Of a stretch of 64,000 nt of DNA, positions 1 through 9,201 are shown one piece after another. Every line of letters starts with the position of its first letter. Position 1 is the first letter of the stretch. The stretch lies in NCBI RefSeq assembly GCF_006715635.1, contig NZ_VFNP01000001.1:1054001-1118000 (forward strand), read 5' to 3'. Source of the DNA: Streptomyces sp. SLBN-118 (GTDB lineage: Bacteria > Actinomycetota > Actinomycetes > Streptomycetales > Streptomycetaceae). A program made the position numbers and the translations under genes. The notes beneath the pieces were generated by a model. The model did not search any database and was not told the origin of the DNA. It was given only the letters and a program-made list of their open reading frames with translations.

Positions 1-978
1 GGTGCGTCCGCGCTGGAGGTTCTGCCCACGGTGACGCGGCATTTCGACGAACCGTTCGCCGACTCCTCGGCCATCCCCTCCTTCTTCGTCGCAGAACTGA
101 GCCGCCAGCACGTGACGGTGGTGCTCAACGGCGACGGGGGCGACGAAAGCTTCGGAGGTTACCGACGCTACGCGTACATGAACAGAGTGGGGCGGAGGCA
201 AGCCCCCCCTCGGCTGCAGGGCTTGCTGAACCGCGTCGGCTCGGCACTGGCGGAGTCCGGCACCGCGCCCCGGTTGCGCAGGGTCGGACGGGGGCTGCAG
301 CTGCTGGGGGAGAGGCCACAGCATCGTTACGCCAGCCTCATGTCCTACTTCACCAACGAGAGCAAGGACGCTCTCTACACGAAGGCGATGCACGAGCAGC
401 TGGCCCACGTCGACAGCTATGACCTGATCGGGGAGGTGTTCGACACGTCCCGTTCGGACGAGGACGTCAACCGGTTGATGGACGTCGACGTCAACACCTA
501 CCTGCCGGGCGACCTGCTCGTGAAGGTGGACATCACCACGATGGCTCACTCGCTGGAAGCCCGATCTCCCTTCCTTGACCACCATCTGATGGAGTGGGCC
601 GCGGGGCTTCCCGGCCGGTGGAAGGTCGACGGCCAGGTGACCAAGGCGCTGCTGAAGAAGGCGATGGCTCCTTGGCTGCCGTCCGAGCTGATCACCCGGC
701 CCAAGGCCGGCTTCGGGGTGCCGCTGGCGGACTGGCTTCGCTGCGAGCTGCGACCGCTGGCTTTCGATCTGCTCACCGACCACACCGCGCGCTCTCGTGG
801 CCTGTTCCGGCCGGAGGTCGTACGAGGGCTGCTGCAGGACCACGACGAGGGGCGCGACCGCTCCACGCGGCTGTGGTCACTGCTGCAGTTCGAGCTGTGG
901 CACCGCACATGCGGCGAGACCTCGTGCGACACCGCAACTGCCGCTCCCGAACCCGCCGCCCAGGGACACTGTGGCTGA
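1..978 (+). CDS. asnB: Asparagine synthase (glutamine-hydrolysing)-like, C-terminal part; 5' end outside window
   Basis: The frame is open from base 1, so about 325 C-terminal residues are visible and the N-terminal glutaminase domain lies outside. The PP-loop is the run NGDGGDESFGGY near codons 43-54; the conserved segment around LEARSPFLDHHLMEWA follows. These are the hallmarks of the AsnB synthetase domain, which adenylates a carboxylate and transfers ammonia from glutamine. In polysaccharide clusters such proteins usually amidate uronic acid residues rather than make free asparagine; that role is inferred here from the flippase, glycosyltransferase and nucleotide-sugar dehydrogenase neighbours. 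The stop overlaps the next gene's GTG start by 8 nt, which suggests translational coupling. Family assignment is firm; substrate is unknown. Confidence 0.9.
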   Translation, partial: GASALEVLPTVTRHFDEPFADSSAIPSFFVAELSRQHVTVVLNGDGGDESFGGYRRYAYMNRVGRRQAPPRLQGLLNRVGSALAESGTAPRLRRVGRGLQLLGERPQHRYASLMSYFTNESKDALYTKAMHEQLAHVDSYDLIGEVFDTSRSDEDVNRLMDVDVNTYLPGDLLVKVDITTMAHSLEARSPFLDHHLMEWAAGLPGRWKVDGQVTKALLKKAMAPWLPSELITRPKAGFGVPLADWLRCELRPLAFDLLTDHTARSRGLFRPEVVRGLLQDHDEGRDRSTRLWSLLQFELWHRTCGETSCDTATAAPEPAAQGHCG

Positions 979-2272
979 CACCGCGCGACAGGTGCTCGGC
1001 ATACTGGGCAGCCGCGCCGCATGCCTGGCGCTCTCCTTGTTCACCAGCGCAGTCATCGCCCGGTCGCTGGAGCCGGAGGGCCGCGGTGTCTACTACATGG
1101 CGGTCACGATCGCCACCACCGCCACCATGCTGGGACACCTGTCCGGGGAGCAGGCGCAGAGCGCCTTGTGGCCCGACGCCGAGCGCCGGGAGGCGCTCGC
1201 GGGCAACAGTGTGCCCCTCGCTCTCGCGCTCGGCACGCTCAGCGGACTGGCGGGGACCGCCTTCGTGGCCGTGGTCGGCCCGGAAACCCTGCACCTGCCG
1301 GGGCAGTACCTGGTGACGTTGGCCTGCCTGAGCGTGCCGCTCGGCATCGCGTCGAACTACGCCGGGAACATCGTATTGCTGCGGGGGCGAGTGGATGTGG
1401 CGAACCGGTCGATGCTGGCCGGTGCGCTCGTCCAGTGCGCCGCGGTGGCCGCCCTGGCGGCCGGCGGGCGGTTGAGCGTCCCGACCGCGGTGATCGTCTG
1501 GGTCGCCGGCGCAGGTGTCCCGCTGCTGGTGTTCGCCGCCGCGGGGGCAGCCGCTGGACGCCGACGGGACCTGAAGCTGGCGCGCACGACCGTCACCACC
1601 GGCGTCCGGTACCACCTCGGACCCGCCTCGGTCTATCTACTGATGAACGCCGACATCTACCTGCTCAGCGCACTCGCCGGCGCGCGGGAGCTGGGCATCT
1701 ACTCGCTGGCTGTAGGCCTCGCCGGGTACAGCCGCATGCTGGCGGACGTGGTCTCCCAAGTGATGCTCAAACGCCAGTTCAACTCCAGCGACACCGAATC
1801 CGCCGACGTGACCGCGCGGATCACCCGGTACGCGGTCCTGCTGGCGATGGGCTCGGCGCTGGTGCTGACGGTGGCCGCACCGTTACTGGTCTCCGCCGTG
1901 TACGGGGCGGCGTACGCCGATGCCGTACCGCTCGTGATGCTGCTGGCGCCCGGCGTGATGGCCCTGGGTGCGAGCCGGCTGCCGAGCACCTATCTGCTGC
2001 GGTCGCGCTGTGCGCGGACGGTCGTCGTACCGTCCGTGATCGCTCTGGTGGTCAACCTGGCACTGAACCTGCTGCTGATTCCCGTGTGGGGCGCTGCGGG
2101 CTGCGCACTGGCATCCTCGCTGGCATACGTACTGCTGGCTGCCCTTCAGCTGCGACTGTTCACCAGGAAGACCGGCATCCAGGCCCGGAAGCTGCTTCCC
2201 ACGGCCCCGGATCTGCTCGCACTTCTCGCCTCCGCGCGTCGCTGCATTCCGGTCAAGCAGGCCGCCGCCTGA
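971..2272 (+). CDS. Wzx-type polysaccharide flippase (MOP superfamily)
   Basis: A 433-residue polytopic membrane protein with about 12-14 hydrophobic segments beginning at once (LGILGSRAACLALSLFTSAV), the usual size for Wzx/RfbX lipid-linked oligosaccharide flippases. The GTG at 971 is chosen because it overlaps the end of the asparagine synthase gene by 8 nt and gives a plausible N-terminus; longer upstream extensions would lie inside that gene. It would move an undecaprenyl-linked repeat unit from the inner to the outer membrane face. An arginine pair and weak sequence conservation are typical of the family. The next gene starts 162 nt downstream; I see no gene or clear terminator in that gap. 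Confidence 0.85.
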   Translation: MADTARQVLGILGSRAACLALSLFTSAVIARSLEPEGRGVYYMAVTIATTATMLGHLSGEQAQSALWPDAERREALAGNSVPLALALGTLSGLAGTAFVAVVGPETLHLPGQYLVTLACLSVPLGIASNYAGNIVLLRGRVDVANRSMLAGALVQCAAVAALAAGGRLSVPTAVIVWVAGAGVPLLVFAAAGAAAGRRRDLKLARTTVTTGVRYHLGPASVYLLMNADIYLLSALAGARELGIYSLAVGLAGYSRMLADVVSQVMLKRQFNSSDTESADVTARITRYAVLLAMGSALVLTVAAPLLVSAVYGAAYADAVPLVMLLAPGVMALGASRLPSTYLLRSRCARTVVVPSVIALVVNLALNLLLIPVWGAAGCALASSLAYVLLAALQLRLFTRKTGIQARKLLPTAPDLLALLASARRCIPVKQAAA

Positions 2273-2434
2273 CTGCCGCCCCGACACCCGCCTCCGCCCC
2301 TCGGGGGCCCTGCGGCCCATCACCCGGACGACGGCGCGTCGCGATGGAACCGAGAACAAATGCGACTGAGAGCCTGGATCAGGAAGGAAGCACCCAGTGC
2401 GTGCGGAACTGCTGGCTGGACGGAGCTGTGATCA

Positions 2435-3625
2435 GTGACTGGATGCCGCGACACGAAGGCCGTGGAGACCGCCGGGACCGGCTCGACCGATCCAGAGCTG
2501 TCCCGAGTGTGTCTGATGATCGGTCAATTGGGGCTTGGCGGTGCTGAGAAGCAGATCGTGATACTGGCCCGGGGCCTGGTCGCCCGCGGCATTGAGACCA
2601 CATTGTTTCTCCTGTCCAACCGGGGGCCGCGCGAGGAAGAACTGGCCGGTTCCGGAGTGACGATCATCAGCCTGGGCTATCGGGGAATCACCCGGCCATG
2701 GGTGGATCTCCGGCGCGCCCTCAACGACACCGCTGCCGGCCTGCGGGCGTTCGTCCGGCTCGTGGCACACCTGCGACGCGCACGACCGCAGGTCCTGCAC
2801 GCCTATTTGTTCCACTGCTACATCGCGGCAGCTCCCGCGGCCCGCCTGGCGCGTGTTCCCGTGTGCGTGGCCGGGCGGCGCAGTCTCGGCACGTTCAAGG
2901 AAGGGCGCCGCGTGCAGCTGGCCGTGGAGCGGGTGGCAACCGGTATGACCCACCTCGTCGTGGCGAATGCTCATGCCGTCGCCGAGGACGCCATGCGCCA
3001 GGAAGGCCTGCCGCGAGACAAGATCGCCGTCATTCACAACGGCATGGAGGAGCGGGATTTCCGGGCGGTCTCACCGGCTCACCTGACCACGGATCTGCCT
3101 GTGGTGCTGTGCGTTGCCAACCTGCGTACGTACAAGGGCCACCAGTACCTGCTGGACGCCGTCTCCCGCTTGGGGCAGCGTAAGCAGCCCTGCACCCTCG
3201 TGTTGATCGGGGAGGGTCCGCAGCGACCTGATCTGGAACAACAGGCAGAGCGACTGGGCATCGATGCACGCTTTCTGGGCCATCGCACTGATGTGGCCGC
3301 ATTCCTCGCCCGCGCGGACGTCGTCGTGCTGCCCTCCCTCCAGGAGGGCTTGAGCAACGCGGTCATGGAGGCCATGGCGGCCGGCCGGCCGGTGGTGGCC
3401 ACCGCAGTCGGCGGAACTCCTGAACTGCTGTGCGACCGTGGGGTGCTGGTACCACCGGCTGACGCCGAAGCTCTGGCGGAGGGCCTGCACTGGATGCTCA
3501 CGGACCACGCTGCCTCCGCGCGACTGGGGAAGGCCGCCCGGGAGTGGGCCCTTGAGCACCTGAGTGCGGACACCATGGTGGAACGGCACGTCAGCCTCTA
3601 CCGAAGGCTGCTGGAGCGCGGATGA
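2435..3625 (+). CDS. GT4-family glycosyltransferase
   Basis: A 396-residue protein with the GT-B layout. An N-terminal acceptor domain begins near residue 27 (VCLMIGQLGLGGAEKQ) with a glycine-rich loop; the C-terminal donor domain carries VVLCVANLRTYKGHQYLLDA and the EX7E motif in LQEGLSNAVMEAMAAGRPVVA. It is a retaining glycosyltransferase using a nucleotide sugar, probably assembling the repeat unit on the cytoplasmic side. The GTG at 2435 is the furthest upstream start that fits; ATG 2516 would remove the N-terminal beta strand. The gene ends before a strong hairpin and faces the methyltransferase gene convergently. Donor and acceptor cannot be told from sequence. Confidence 0.88.
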   Translation: MTGCRDTKAVETAGTGSTDPELSRVCLMIGQLGLGGAEKQIVILARGLVARGIETTLFLLSNRGPREEELAGSGVTIISLGYRGITRPWVDLRRALNDTAAGLRAFVRLVAHLRRARPQVLHAYLFHCYIAAAPAARLARVPVCVAGRRSLGTFKEGRRVQLAVERVATGMTHLVVANAHAVAEDAMRQEGLPRDKIAVIHNGMEERDFRAVSPAHLTTDLPVVLCVANLRTYKGHQYLLDAVSRLGQRKQPCTLVLIGEGPQRPDLEQQAERLGIDARFLGHRTDVAAFLARADVVVLPSLQEGLSNAVMEAMAAGRPVVATAVGGTPELLCDRGVLVPPADAEALAEGLHWMLTDHAASARLGKAAREWALEHLSADTMVERHVSLYRRLLERG

Positions 3626-3646
3626 CCCCTCCGCCGGGAACGGCGG

Positions 3647-3688
3647 CGCCGCCCGCGCTGGGCGGTTGGGAACCCAGCGCGGGCGGCG
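3647..3688. terminator. Bidirectional hairpin terminator
   Basis: A 16-bp perfect GC-rich stem (arms 3647-3662 and 3673-3688) with a 10-nt loop lies between two convergent genes. There is no U-tract, as is common for Streptomyces terminators. Confidence 0.75.
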
Positions 3689-3707
3689 GCCCGGTTCGTG
3701 AGGACGG

Positions 3708-4592
3708 TCAGGCGGCAGCTGTCACACTGCGAGCGGCGGACGGCGTCTGCGCGTCGTCGTGATCGGCGATCGAGGCGAAAACATACTCGTTGCAGCCCAG
3801 GCCCCCTCTGCAGGTCTTCAGATGACGAAGCTCCATCCCATGGCGGCGCCCCACACGGAACACCTCTTCCGGAGCCGCGACTTCGAACGGGTAGCCTCCG
3901 ACCCAGTCGATGAGGTCGTACCGGGCGGACATCCCGCGTTGGCGGCGGGGCTGACCGCCGGCGGGACGTCGCCCCGCGACCGACTTCAGCAGATCGACCG
4001 CTTGTGGGGCAGTACGCAGGTACAGCCCGCTCCCTGCGACCAGCAAGCGCCGCGTCAGCGGGCCGGAGGAGTTGTACGTGCGCTTGACGCCCCTCCACGC
4101 CCGGCTTCGCAGACCCTGATCGTTGTAGATCGACACGTAGAGCAACCCGCCGGGGGAAACCAGTCGGCAGGCGGTGTCCAGCGCCTCCCACAGGGCGCCC
4201 GTGTGATGCAGCACTCCCCAGGAGTAGACGATGTCGAACTGTCCGAGGCGGGAGACCAGAGAGGAATCGAGCACCGAACCCTGCTCGATCCGCCAGTCGT
4301 TGCCGGGCGCATACCGTTCGCGCAGCTGCTGGGTGGTCGCCACGGCGTCGGGGTCGTAGTCGAAGGAGTGCACCTTCGCACCGAGTTGAAGCGCGGCCAG
4401 CGAGAAAAGCCCGCTGCCGCAGCCGATGTCCAAGAACGTGCGCCCTGAAAGATCGTCGGTACCCAAGGCCGTCACGAGCGACTCCCGGGCGGTGGCAATA
4501 CGGTCGTCGTCGACCAGCCGGCTGAACTTCTGCCAATTCTGGCCGAAGGCGAAGCGCTTACCCTGCTCCACCTCGCTGGTGCAGTCGGTCAC
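3708..4592 (-). CDS. Class I SAM-dependent methyltransferase
   Basis: A 294-residue protein. Motif I is FLDIGCGSGLFSLAAL at about residues 53-68, followed by an acidic residue at the end of strand 2 (HSFDYDPDA) and the post-motif FDIVYSWGVLHHTGALWEAL, typical of UbiE/Coq5-like Rossmann methyltransferases. The start is set at GTG 4592 because AAGGAAGGAGA lies just upstream of it; an ATG 78 nt further up has no such site. In this cluster it may O- or N-methylate a sugar or terminate the glycan, which is inference. It is transcribed divergently from the GT4 gene at 4870. Confidence 0.82.
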   Translation of the reverse strand: MTDCTSEVEQGKRFAFGQNWQKFSRLVDDDRIATARESLVTALGTDDLSGRTFLDIGCGSGLFSLAALQLGAKVHSFDYDPDAVATTQQLRERYAPGNDWRIEQGSVLDSSLVSRLGQFDIVYSWGVLHHTGALWEALDTACRLVSPGGLLYVSIYNDQGLRSRAWRGVKRTYNSSGPLTRRLLVAGSGLYLRTAPQAVDLLKSVAGRRPAGGQPRRQRGMSARYDLIDWVGGYPFEVAAPEEVFRVGRRHGMELRHLKTCRGGLGCNEYVFASIADHDDAQTPSAARSVTAAA

Positions 4593-4869
4593 CTCAAGGT
4601 CTCCTTCCTTCTGGGGGCATGTACCGCAGGCGCCGGCGCCACCCCTCGTGCTCGACCCGACGAGAAACACGCGTACTGACGCGGTATATCAGAAGCCGGC
4701 CGAGACGGGTGTCGACGCTGCGGTGGCGGATACGAGAATCGACCGAATAGCTGGCTTCGGCGAACTCCCTGGCCGTCGAAATATTTCCGAGAGGGGTTGC
4801 GCAAAGCGACAGAAACACAATTCGCGCCCTTGCCGGATACTGGAGTGCACTCGGCTTAATATCGGGCAC
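4593..4869. promoter_or_regulatory. Divergent promoter region with a GAGTGCACTC palindrome
   Basis: This 277-nt spacer between divergent genes is less GC-rich than its neighbours and holds no coding frame I can support. A perfect 10-bp palindrome, GAGTGCACTC, lies at 4843-4852, 17 bp upstream of the ATG at 4870 and next to an AT-rich TTAATAT. Related dyads occur in two other promoter regions of this cluster. Confidence 0.45.
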
Positions 4870-6078
4870 ATGTCGACCACCACGCACCGAAGCACGGGTT
4901 CCGGCATTCAACGTCTGCGCGTGATGAGAGTCATCACGCGAATGAATATCGGTGGTCCGGCAGTTCAGGTCTCGACCCTCATGCGAGGGCTGGATCCCGA
5001 CCGATTCGATCACCTTCTGATCACCGGTCAGGTGGCTTCCGGTGAGGCGGACTATCTGGATCAGCGAGCGGCCGACCTGCCGGTCCATCGGCTCCAATGG
5101 CTGGGACGGGCCGTGCGGCCCACCGACGACGTGCGCTGCGTCGTCGAACTCGCCAGAGCCATGCGCCGGTTCCGGCCCCATATCGTCCACACGCACACAG
5201 CGAAAGCGGGCGCCCTCGGTCGGGCGGCTGCCGTCATGGCGCGTGTCCCCTCACGGGTGCACACCTTTCACGGCCATCTCCTGCACGGTTATTTCTCCCC
5301 GGCGAAGACCCGCGCCATGGTGCGGGCCGAGCGCTCGCTGGCAGCCTTCACCGATCGCCTGGTCGCCGTCGGCAGCCGGGTACGGGACGACCTGCTCGCC
5401 GCCGGCATCGGAAAGGCGAAGCAGTACACGGTCGTTCCGCCCGGAACCAGGCTCGCGAGCGCACCAGAGCCTTCGGAAGCCCGGCGACTGCTCGGTCTCC
5501 CCCAGGACTGCCCCGTGGTCGCCTACGTGGGACGAATCACCGGAATCAAGCGGCCCGATCGCTTCCTCGATGTGGCCCGCGAAGTACGCCGCGCCGTTCC
5601 CGCAACGCACTTCGTGATGTGCGGAGAAGGCGACTTCGAACCTGATCCGGAGGCGGTTGCCGATCTCGGTGACTCGCTCCACCGGCTGGGCTGGCGCGCG
5701 GATGTGGAGACCGTCTACGCCGCCGCCGACCTGGTATTGCTCACCTCGGACAACGAAGGCATGCCCGTCAGTCTGATCGAGGCCGGCCTGGCGGGGCTGC
5801 CTGCGGTGGCCACGAACGTCGGCAGCGTCGCGGAGGTCGTACAGGACGGTACGACGGGGCTCCTGGCACGGCCGTCGTCCGCCGAACTCGCCCGCCACAC
5901 GGTGACGCTTCTGCGCGACGGACAACTGCGCCAGGACATGGGCGCACGAGCCCGAACGTTCGCAGCCGAGCGCTTCGGCGAGGAACGTCTGGTGGCCGAC
6001 ACGCAGGCTCTCTACACCTCCATCGCGGTCGCCCGCCACTGGTGGACCGCATCCCCGTTCGAAAGGTCAGCACTGTGA
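4870..6078 (+). CDS. GT4-family glycosyltransferase
   Basis: A 402-residue GT-B enzyme. The N-terminal domain has RVITRMNIGGPAVQVSTL near residues 18-35 and a histidine-rich HIVHTHTAKAGALGR loop; the donor domain has VVAYVGRITGIKRPDRFLD and the EX7E motif in DNEGMPVSLIEAGLAGLPAVA. It is a second retaining glycosyltransferase of the polysaccharide cluster, distinct from the one at 2435. ATG 4870 is preferred over in-frame ATG 4924 because the latter starts inside the first conserved strand. The 3' end overlaps the epimerase start by 4 nt (GTGA), so the two are probably co-translated. Confidence 0.88.
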   Translation: MSTTTHRSTGSGIQRLRVMRVITRMNIGGPAVQVSTLMRGLDPDRFDHLLITGQVASGEADYLDQRAADLPVHRLQWLGRAVRPTDDVRCVVELARAMRRFRPHIVHTHTAKAGALGRAAAVMARVPSRVHTFHGHLLHGYFSPAKTRAMVRAERSLAAFTDRLVAVGSRVRDDLLAAGIGKAKQYTVVPPGTRLASAPEPSEARRLLGLPQDCPVVAYVGRITGIKRPDRFLDVAREVRRAVPATHFVMCGEGDFEPDPEAVADLGDSLHRLGWRADVETVYAAADLVLLTSDNEGMPVSLIEAGLAGLPAVATNVGSVAEVVQDGTTGLLARPSSAELARHTVTLLRDGQLRQDMGARARTFAAERFGEERLVADTQALYTSIAVARHWWTASPFERSAL

Positions 6079-7052
6079 ACGTCCTAGTCACCGGAGGTGC
6101 CGGATTCATCGGTGCCAACCTCTGCCGAGAGCTCGCGTCACGTCCGAACGTGAACAAGGTCATCGCTCTGGATGACCTGAGCACAGGTTTCGCAGCCAAC
6201 CTGGCGGGCGTCGACGCGGAGCTGATCGTGGGCAGCATTCTCGACCCCGATCTCCTCGACGACATCGTGTCGGGAGTGGACGCTGTCGTCCACCTCGCGG
6301 CCCGCCCGTCCGTACCCCGGTCTCTGGCGGACCCCCTCGCCAGTCACAACGTCAACGCGAACGGGACGGTGTACGTCCTCGAGGCATGCCGGCAGCATCG
6401 CGTCCCCGTGGTCGCCGCCTCGTCCTCCTCGGTCTACGGAGCCGTCCCCGTGCTTCCCAAGCACGAGGAACTGCCGACCCGGCCCATGAGCCCCTACGCC
6501 GCGAGCAAGCTCGCCACCGAGTCGTACGTCCTCGCCTACGGTGCCTCATTCGGCCTGCCGGTCCTGGCGTTCCGGTTCTTCAATGTGTACGGGCCGTTGC
6601 AGTCGGCGGGTCACGCCTATGCCGCCGTCGTACCGGCCTTCATCGACGCCCTTCTGCGCGGCACGCCCGTGCGGATCTTCGGCGACGGGCTGCAGACGCG
6701 GGACTTCACCTACATCGGAACCGTCGTCAGGGTGCTGGCCGACGCCGTGCTGCGCAAGGTCACCTGCCCCGGTCCGGTCAACCTGGCCTTCGGTACCCGG
6801 GTGCCCGTCGTCGACCTGACCCGGCAGCTCGCGGACATCATCGGGTCACCGGCCGACATCCGGCACGAGGCGGCGAGGCCTGGAGACGTCCGCCACTCCC
6901 AGGCCTCGGGCGATCTCCTGCGCGAACTCTTCCCGGATGTGGCTCAAGTGCCGCTGGAGCAGGGGCTGGCCGAGACCGTGCGCTGGTTCCGTACCCTGCC
7001 CGAGTACCAGGCTCCGGTACCTGCCGAGCGCCTCACGGTGGAAGTGGGCTGA
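6075..7052 (+). CDS. NAD-dependent nucleotide-sugar epimerase/dehydratase (extended SDR)
   Basis: A 325-residue extended SDR. The NAD-binding motif is NVLVTGGAGFIGANLCREL at residues 2-20; the active site shows SSSSVYGA followed by a YAASK motif (Tyr/Lys) in RPMSPYAASKLATESY; FNVYGP follows. It resembles UDP-glucose/UDP-GlcNAc 4-epimerases (GalE/WbpP type). The GTG start forms a GTGA overlap with the upstream glycosyltransferase, with AAAGG just before it. It probably supplies one sugar donor for the repeat unit. Precise substrate is not readable from the sequence. Confidence 0.87.
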   Translation: MNVLVTGGAGFIGANLCRELASRPNVNKVIALDDLSTGFAANLAGVDAELIVGSILDPDLLDDIVSGVDAVVHLAARPSVPRSLADPLASHNVNANGTVYVLEACRQHRVPVVAASSSSVYGAVPVLPKHEELPTRPMSPYAASKLATESYVLAYGASFGLPVLAFRFFNVYGPLQSAGHAYAAVVPAFIDALLRGTPVRIFGDGLQTRDFTYIGTVVRVLADAVLRKVTCPGPVNLAFGTRVPVVDLTRQLADIIGSPADIRHEAARPGDVRHSQASGDLLRELFPDVAQVPLEQGLAETVRWFRTLPEYQAPVPAERLTVEVG

Positions 7053-7054
7053 GC

Positions 7055-7108
7055 ACAGAGTTGAGGGGAGCCCCCGCGGCGCGCCGCGGGGGCTCCCCTC
7101 AACTCTGT
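7055..7108. terminator. 54-bp perfect palindrome, bidirectional terminator
   Basis: A 25-bp arm (ACAGAGTTGAGGGGAGCCCC plus CGCGG), a CGCG centre and the exact reverse complement form a fully palindromic 54-bp element. It begins 3 nt after the epimerase stop and ends 10 nt before the stop of the convergent gene. It should stop transcription from both sides. Confidence 0.85.
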
Positions 7109-7117
7109 CAGCGCGCT

Positions 7118-8140
7118 CTACGTGTACACGGGGACTCTCAGCAGCAGACCCCACGCCAGGGCAGTCACCGCGGTCACCACCACTACGGCGGCCAGCACGG
7201 CACTCTGCGGGAACACTCTGAACATGACGAGAACCGATGTCAGGCACGACATGGCCGCGAAACCGCCGATGACAACAGTCACCTGACGGACGGTCAGTCC
7301 GAGGCTGCGCAGCCGGTGGGCGATGTGATCCCTACCGCCCTGCAGCAGCGGTCTGCCTTCCCTGCGGCGGGCGACCATGACCAGGCCGGTGTCCGCGGTG
7401 ACGACCAGCGTGATGAGCAAGAGGCTGGTGTACCCGGAGAGGGCCGCTGTGTCCCTGTGCAGGGTCACCGTGGCGGAGGACACCAGAAAGCCCACGAAGA
7501 GCGAGCCCGCGTCACCGAGAAAGATCCGCGCGGGATGCCAATTGTGGAAGAGGAAGCCCGCGCTGGCTCCGGCGAGGGCAGCCATGACCGGGGCGATGCC
7601 GGCCAGCCCGACGGAGAGGGCGGCACAGCACAGGAATCCCGCGGTGACAGCGGTCACGGTGGACACCACCCCGTCCATGTTGTCCAGCAGGTTGAACGCG
7701 TTGGTGGTGAAGAGGATCCACCCGATCGCGATCACCACGTCGAACCATGAACCGAAGAGAACGGGATGGCCGCACCACAGCACCACCGCAAGGGCTGCCA
7801 CCGCCTCGACACACAGACGCAGTCGAATGCTGAGCGGACGCAGGTCGTCGCGGAGTCCCAGCAGGGCGATGAGCGAGGCGCTTGCCAGCAGGACGACGAC
7901 CCTGGAGTCCGTGCCCTTCACGGCGAGTGCCGCAGCACTCGCCGAGCCGACGGTGGCGATCGCCACGGCGATGCCGCCGAGATAGGGAGTGGGATGGACA
8001 TGGGCTTTGCGTGCGCTCGGCTGGTCGGTGTAGCCGCGCCGCAGGGCCAGGCGTCGCATGGGCTCCGTCAGCAGGGCGGCGATCAGGAGTGCCCCCACAC
8101 CTGCCCCCGCCGACACCAGCCACGGACTCAGACCGGACAT
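7118..8140 (-). CDS. WecA/MraY-like polyprenyl-phosphate sugar-1-phosphate transferase
   Basis: A 340-residue membrane protein with about 10-11 hydrophobic segments. Family motifs are present in order: DQPSARKAHVHPTPYLGG (cytoplasmic loop 1), GLRDDLRPLS (Asp-Asp pair), FNLLDNMDGVVSTVTA, HNWHPARIFLGDAGSLFVGFL and a C-terminal basic loop RRREGRPLLQGGRDHIAHR. These define the WecA/TagO/Rv1302 group, which transfers a HexNAc-1-phosphate from a UDP-sugar to undecaprenyl (or decaprenyl) phosphate and so starts glycan assembly. Its start overlaps the 3' end of the upstream epimerase gene by 13 nt, so they form one operon. Confidence 0.9.
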   Translation of the reverse strand: MSGLSPWLVSAGAGVGALLIAALLTEPMRRLALRRGYTDQPSARKAHVHPTPYLGGIAVAIATVGSASAAALAVKGTDSRVVVLLASASLIALLGLRDDLRPLSIRLRLCVEAVAALAVVLWCGHPVLFGSWFDVVIAIGWILFTTNAFNLLDNMDGVVSTVTAVTAGFLCCAALSVGLAGIAPVMAALAGASAGFLFHNWHPARIFLGDAGSLFVGFLVSSATVTLHRDTAALSGYTSLLLITLVVTADTGLVMVARRREGRPLLQGGRDHIAHRLRSLGLTVRQVTVVIGGFAAMSCLTSVLVMFRVFPQSAVLAAVVVVTAVTALAWGLLLRVPVYT

Positions 8141-9201
8141 GGACCCACCAGCGCCGTCCGGCTCTTGGGGTCGCCTGGTGGTCCTCCCTTCGCCGAGCTG
8201 TCGGCGGCAGTCCCGAGTGCCTGCCTCCTCACGTCGCTCCGGGCGTCTTCGACGGCGTCGTCCAGGACGTCCTCGAGGTTCCGTTGCGGCTTCCAGCCGG
8301 TGAAGTTCCTGAGTTTCGTGGTGTCGGGGACCCGGCGTTCCATGTCCTCGAACTCCGGTCCGTAGACCTCGCTGTACGAGAGCCGGTGCACCGGCGAACT
8401 GCTCTTGGCGCAGGCGATGATTCGCCGTGCCAGCTCCAGAACGCTGATCTCCTCGTCGCTCCCGATGTTGAAGGTCTCACCCACCGCATCCGGACGGTCG
8501 ATCAGCGACAAGAGCGCTTGGACCACATCTGCGACATGGAGGAAGCAGCGGCTCTGCTGTCCGGTGCCGTAGACGGTGATCGGTTCTCCCCGCACTGCCT
8601 GACGGGCGAACCTCGGGATGACCATGCCGTAGGCGGGACTCTGCCGAGGGCCGACGGTGTTGAAGAACCGCACGATGGTGGACCGCAGTCCGTATTCCCT
8701 GCGGTAGAGCTCGGCAAGGATCTCATCGACCGCTTTGGCGGTGCTGTAGGACCATCGCGGGACGGAAGTGCTGCCCAGGACGCGGTCGGACGTCTCGCTC
8801 AGCGGCCCGGACGAGTTCTTGCCGTAGATCTCCGACGTGCTGGCAACGATGACTCTTCGGTCATGCCGGTGAGCGGAACTGAGGACCGTCTCAGTGCCCT
8901 TGGTGTTGATGGTGAAGGAATTCAGTGGCTGTTCCACGATGAGTTTCACACCGACAGCCGCCGCCAGATGCACCACGACATCACATTCACTGACCAACTT
9001 GTCGACGAGCGAGGTGTCCAGTACGGAGCCGTGGACGAACTGGAAGTGACCCTGCTCGCGCGCTCGTGCAAGGTTCGCCGGGCTTCCCGTACTGAGGTCG
9101 TCGAGTGCGACGACCGGCTCACCGTGCGCCAGAAGTGCATCGACGAGATGGGAGCCGATGAAGCCGGCTCCTCCGGTGACCAGGTATTTCGGACGTTCCA
9201 T
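8128..9201 (-). CDS. NAD-dependent nucleotide-sugar epimerase/dehydratase
   Basis: A 357-residue extended SDR with YLVTGGAGFIGSHLVDALL at the N-terminus, an active-site SSTSEIYGKN region, a YSTAKAVDEI Tyr-Lys pair and FFNTVGPRQSPAYGMVIPRF. It matches the dTDP-glucose 4,6-dehydratase/UDP-glucuronate decarboxylase-like branch more closely than the epimerase at 6075. ATG 9201 is chosen because GGAG lies about 9 nt upstream and the NAD-binding strand starts right after it. It is first in a two-gene operon with the WecA-like transferase. Together with the sugar dehydrogenase it suggests a modified uronic or amino sugar in the glycan. Confidence 0.85.
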   Translation of the reverse strand: MERPKYLVTGGAGFIGSHLVDALLAHGEPVVALDDLSTGSPANLARAREQGHFQFVHGSVLDTSLVDKLVSECDVVVHLAAAVGVKLIVEQPLNSFTINTKGTETVLSSAHRHDRRVIVASTSEIYGKNSSGPLSETSDRVLGSTSVPRWSYSTAKAVDEILAELYRREYGLRSTIVRFFNTVGPRQSPAYGMVIPRFARQAVRGEPITVYGTGQQSRCFLHVADVVQALLSLIDRPDAVGETFNIGSDEEISVLELARRIIACAKSSSPVHRLSYSEVYGPEFEDMERRVPDTTKLRNFTGWKPQRNLEDVLDDAVEDARSDVRRQALGTAADSSAKGGPPGDPKSRTALVGPCPV

